A stretch of DNA of 64,000 bases from Ectopseudomonas khazarica (GTDB lineage Bacteria; Pseudomonadota; Gammaproteobacteria; Pseudomonadales; Pseudomonadaceae): NCBI RefSeq assembly GCF_004521985.1, contig NZ_SBHZ01000004.1, positions 248,001 through 312,000 of the forward strand. Direction: 5' to 3'. Position numbers and translations under genes: made by a program. The notes beneath the pieces are model-generated. The model saw only the letters and a program-made list of their open reading frames with translations. It searched no databases and had not been told where the DNA came from. Below, one piece after another: positions 63,524 through 64,000 of the stretch. Every line of letters starts with the position of its first letter. The first letter of the stretch is position 1.

Positions 63524-63868
63524 GAACGAGGTTTCCGGAACGGCAGTGCCCGAATTATGGCGTAGGCCGCCCGTTGCATCGGCCTGGGTGTTTTACAGGG
63601 TTTTACCTGATGCGCCCGACTGGATGGCGAGACCTGGCGCCACGCAGAAATAACCGAATATTGACGCCAATTAATCGACGAACGGTGCTCACGCTACAGA
63701 CATGGGTGCCGCTATAGATCGCGCCGCAAGCGCAGCCCGCGTTCACGGCAGGCAGACCTGCCACCTTCTAGCTCGCGTGTCACCCGCTGGAACGCCAAGT
63801 AACGCGTTACTGACTCCTGGACGAGATGTGCACCCGACTGAAGTTCCCATCATCAAGGAGCTTTGAGC
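63524..63868. other. Intergenic region, divergent membrane protein / alginate lyase genes
   Basis: 345 bases with the promoters of both flanking genes. I see no clear palindrome, terminator or RNA gene. The short minus-strand frame at 63743-63964 overlaps the alginate lyase start and is not credible. Confidence 0.5.
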
Positions 63869-64000
63869 ATGATCGAACTCGCCGTGTGGAACCTCAGCAT
63901 TCCTATCGGGGTTCCCGCCACCACCATCGATACACCGGTCCTCGCCGGTGGTTATCAGGACCACTATTTCCAGTCCCGCGATGGCGCGATCTTCTTCTGG
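63869..64000 (+). CDS. Polysaccharide lyase family 7 (alginate lyase), 5' end only
   Basis: Forty-four codons are visible before the window ends. MIELAVWNLSIPIGVPATTI and GGYQDHYFQSRDGAIFFW match the N-terminus of PL7 (alginate lyase 2) proteins such as the stand-alone cytoplasmic-looking lyase of P. aeruginosa. These cut alginate by beta-elimination. No signal peptide is seen. AAGGAG lies about 9 bases before ATG 63869. The catalytic motifs lie beyond the edge, so activity cannot be judged. Confidence 0.8.
   Translation, partial: MIELAVWNLSIPIGVPATTIDTPVLAGGYQDHYFQSRDGAIFFW

Overview
The window reads as chromosomal DNA of a Pseudomonas (or Ectopseudomonas) species. It is GC-rich (about two thirds by eye), and its gene content and order match the choline/betaine/carnitine region of P. 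aeruginosa (cdhBAC-caiX-cdhR, dgcAB-etfAB, gbdR, cbcVWX, betIBA). REP-like inverted repeats sit between genes, as is typical of the P. mendocina/oleovorans group. The genus call is firm; the species is inference.

Region 1 (1-4.2 kb) holds the 5' part of a very large DUF2339 membrane protein and a YkgJ-type cysteine-cluster protein. Region 2 (4.2-35.1 kb) is a quaternary-amine island. Carnitine enters through caiX and is degraded by cdhA, cdhC and cdhB under cdhR. Choline is oxidised to glycine betaine by betA and betB under betI. Dimethylglycine is demethylated by dgcA/dgcB with their own electron transfer flavoprotein (etfA/etfB). gbdR is the likely master activator. A cbcVW transporter core is served by four periplasmic binding proteins (6.9, 24.9, 28.9 and 30.1 kb). 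An NAD-dependent molybdenum formate dehydrogenase (fdsGBAD) lies inside the island, where it could oxidise the formate that arises from formaldehyde released by demethylation. Glycine betaine monooxygenase, sarcosine oxidase, sdaB and betT are not in the window.

Region 3 (35.1-52.9 kb) is a mixed set: an orphan TorT-like periplasmic protein, an MdtD-like exporter, the RNA helicase DbpA, a dual-receiver diguanylate cyclase, two amino-acid-type periplasmic binding proteins, a flavoprotein, an SLC13/TrkA-C permease, alanine dehydrogenase, two overlapping glutathione transferases with a TetR repressor, a YccS-type membrane protein and a 7TM diguanylate cyclase.

Region 4 (52.9-60.5 kb) is less GC-rich and looks accessory. 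It is a compact chaperone-usher pilus operon (pilin, chaperone, usher, tip subunit) enclosed by three receiver-domain proteins. Two of the three lack the phospho-acceptor aspartate, and no histidine kinase is nearby. Region 5 (60.6-64 kb) has small housekeeping or unknown proteins, a YgjP-like metallopeptidase, a PQQ-type sugar dehydrogenase and the start of a PL7 alginate lyase cut by the right edge.

Most unusual points: a gene-free 962-base leader with four strong stem-loops before cbcV; the degenerate receivers around the pilus operon; a 16-base operator-like repeat in front of both the tetR and GST genes; two BetI-type boxes overlapping separate promoters for betI and betBA; and inverted repeats at almost every junction of the carnitine and dimethylglycine operons.
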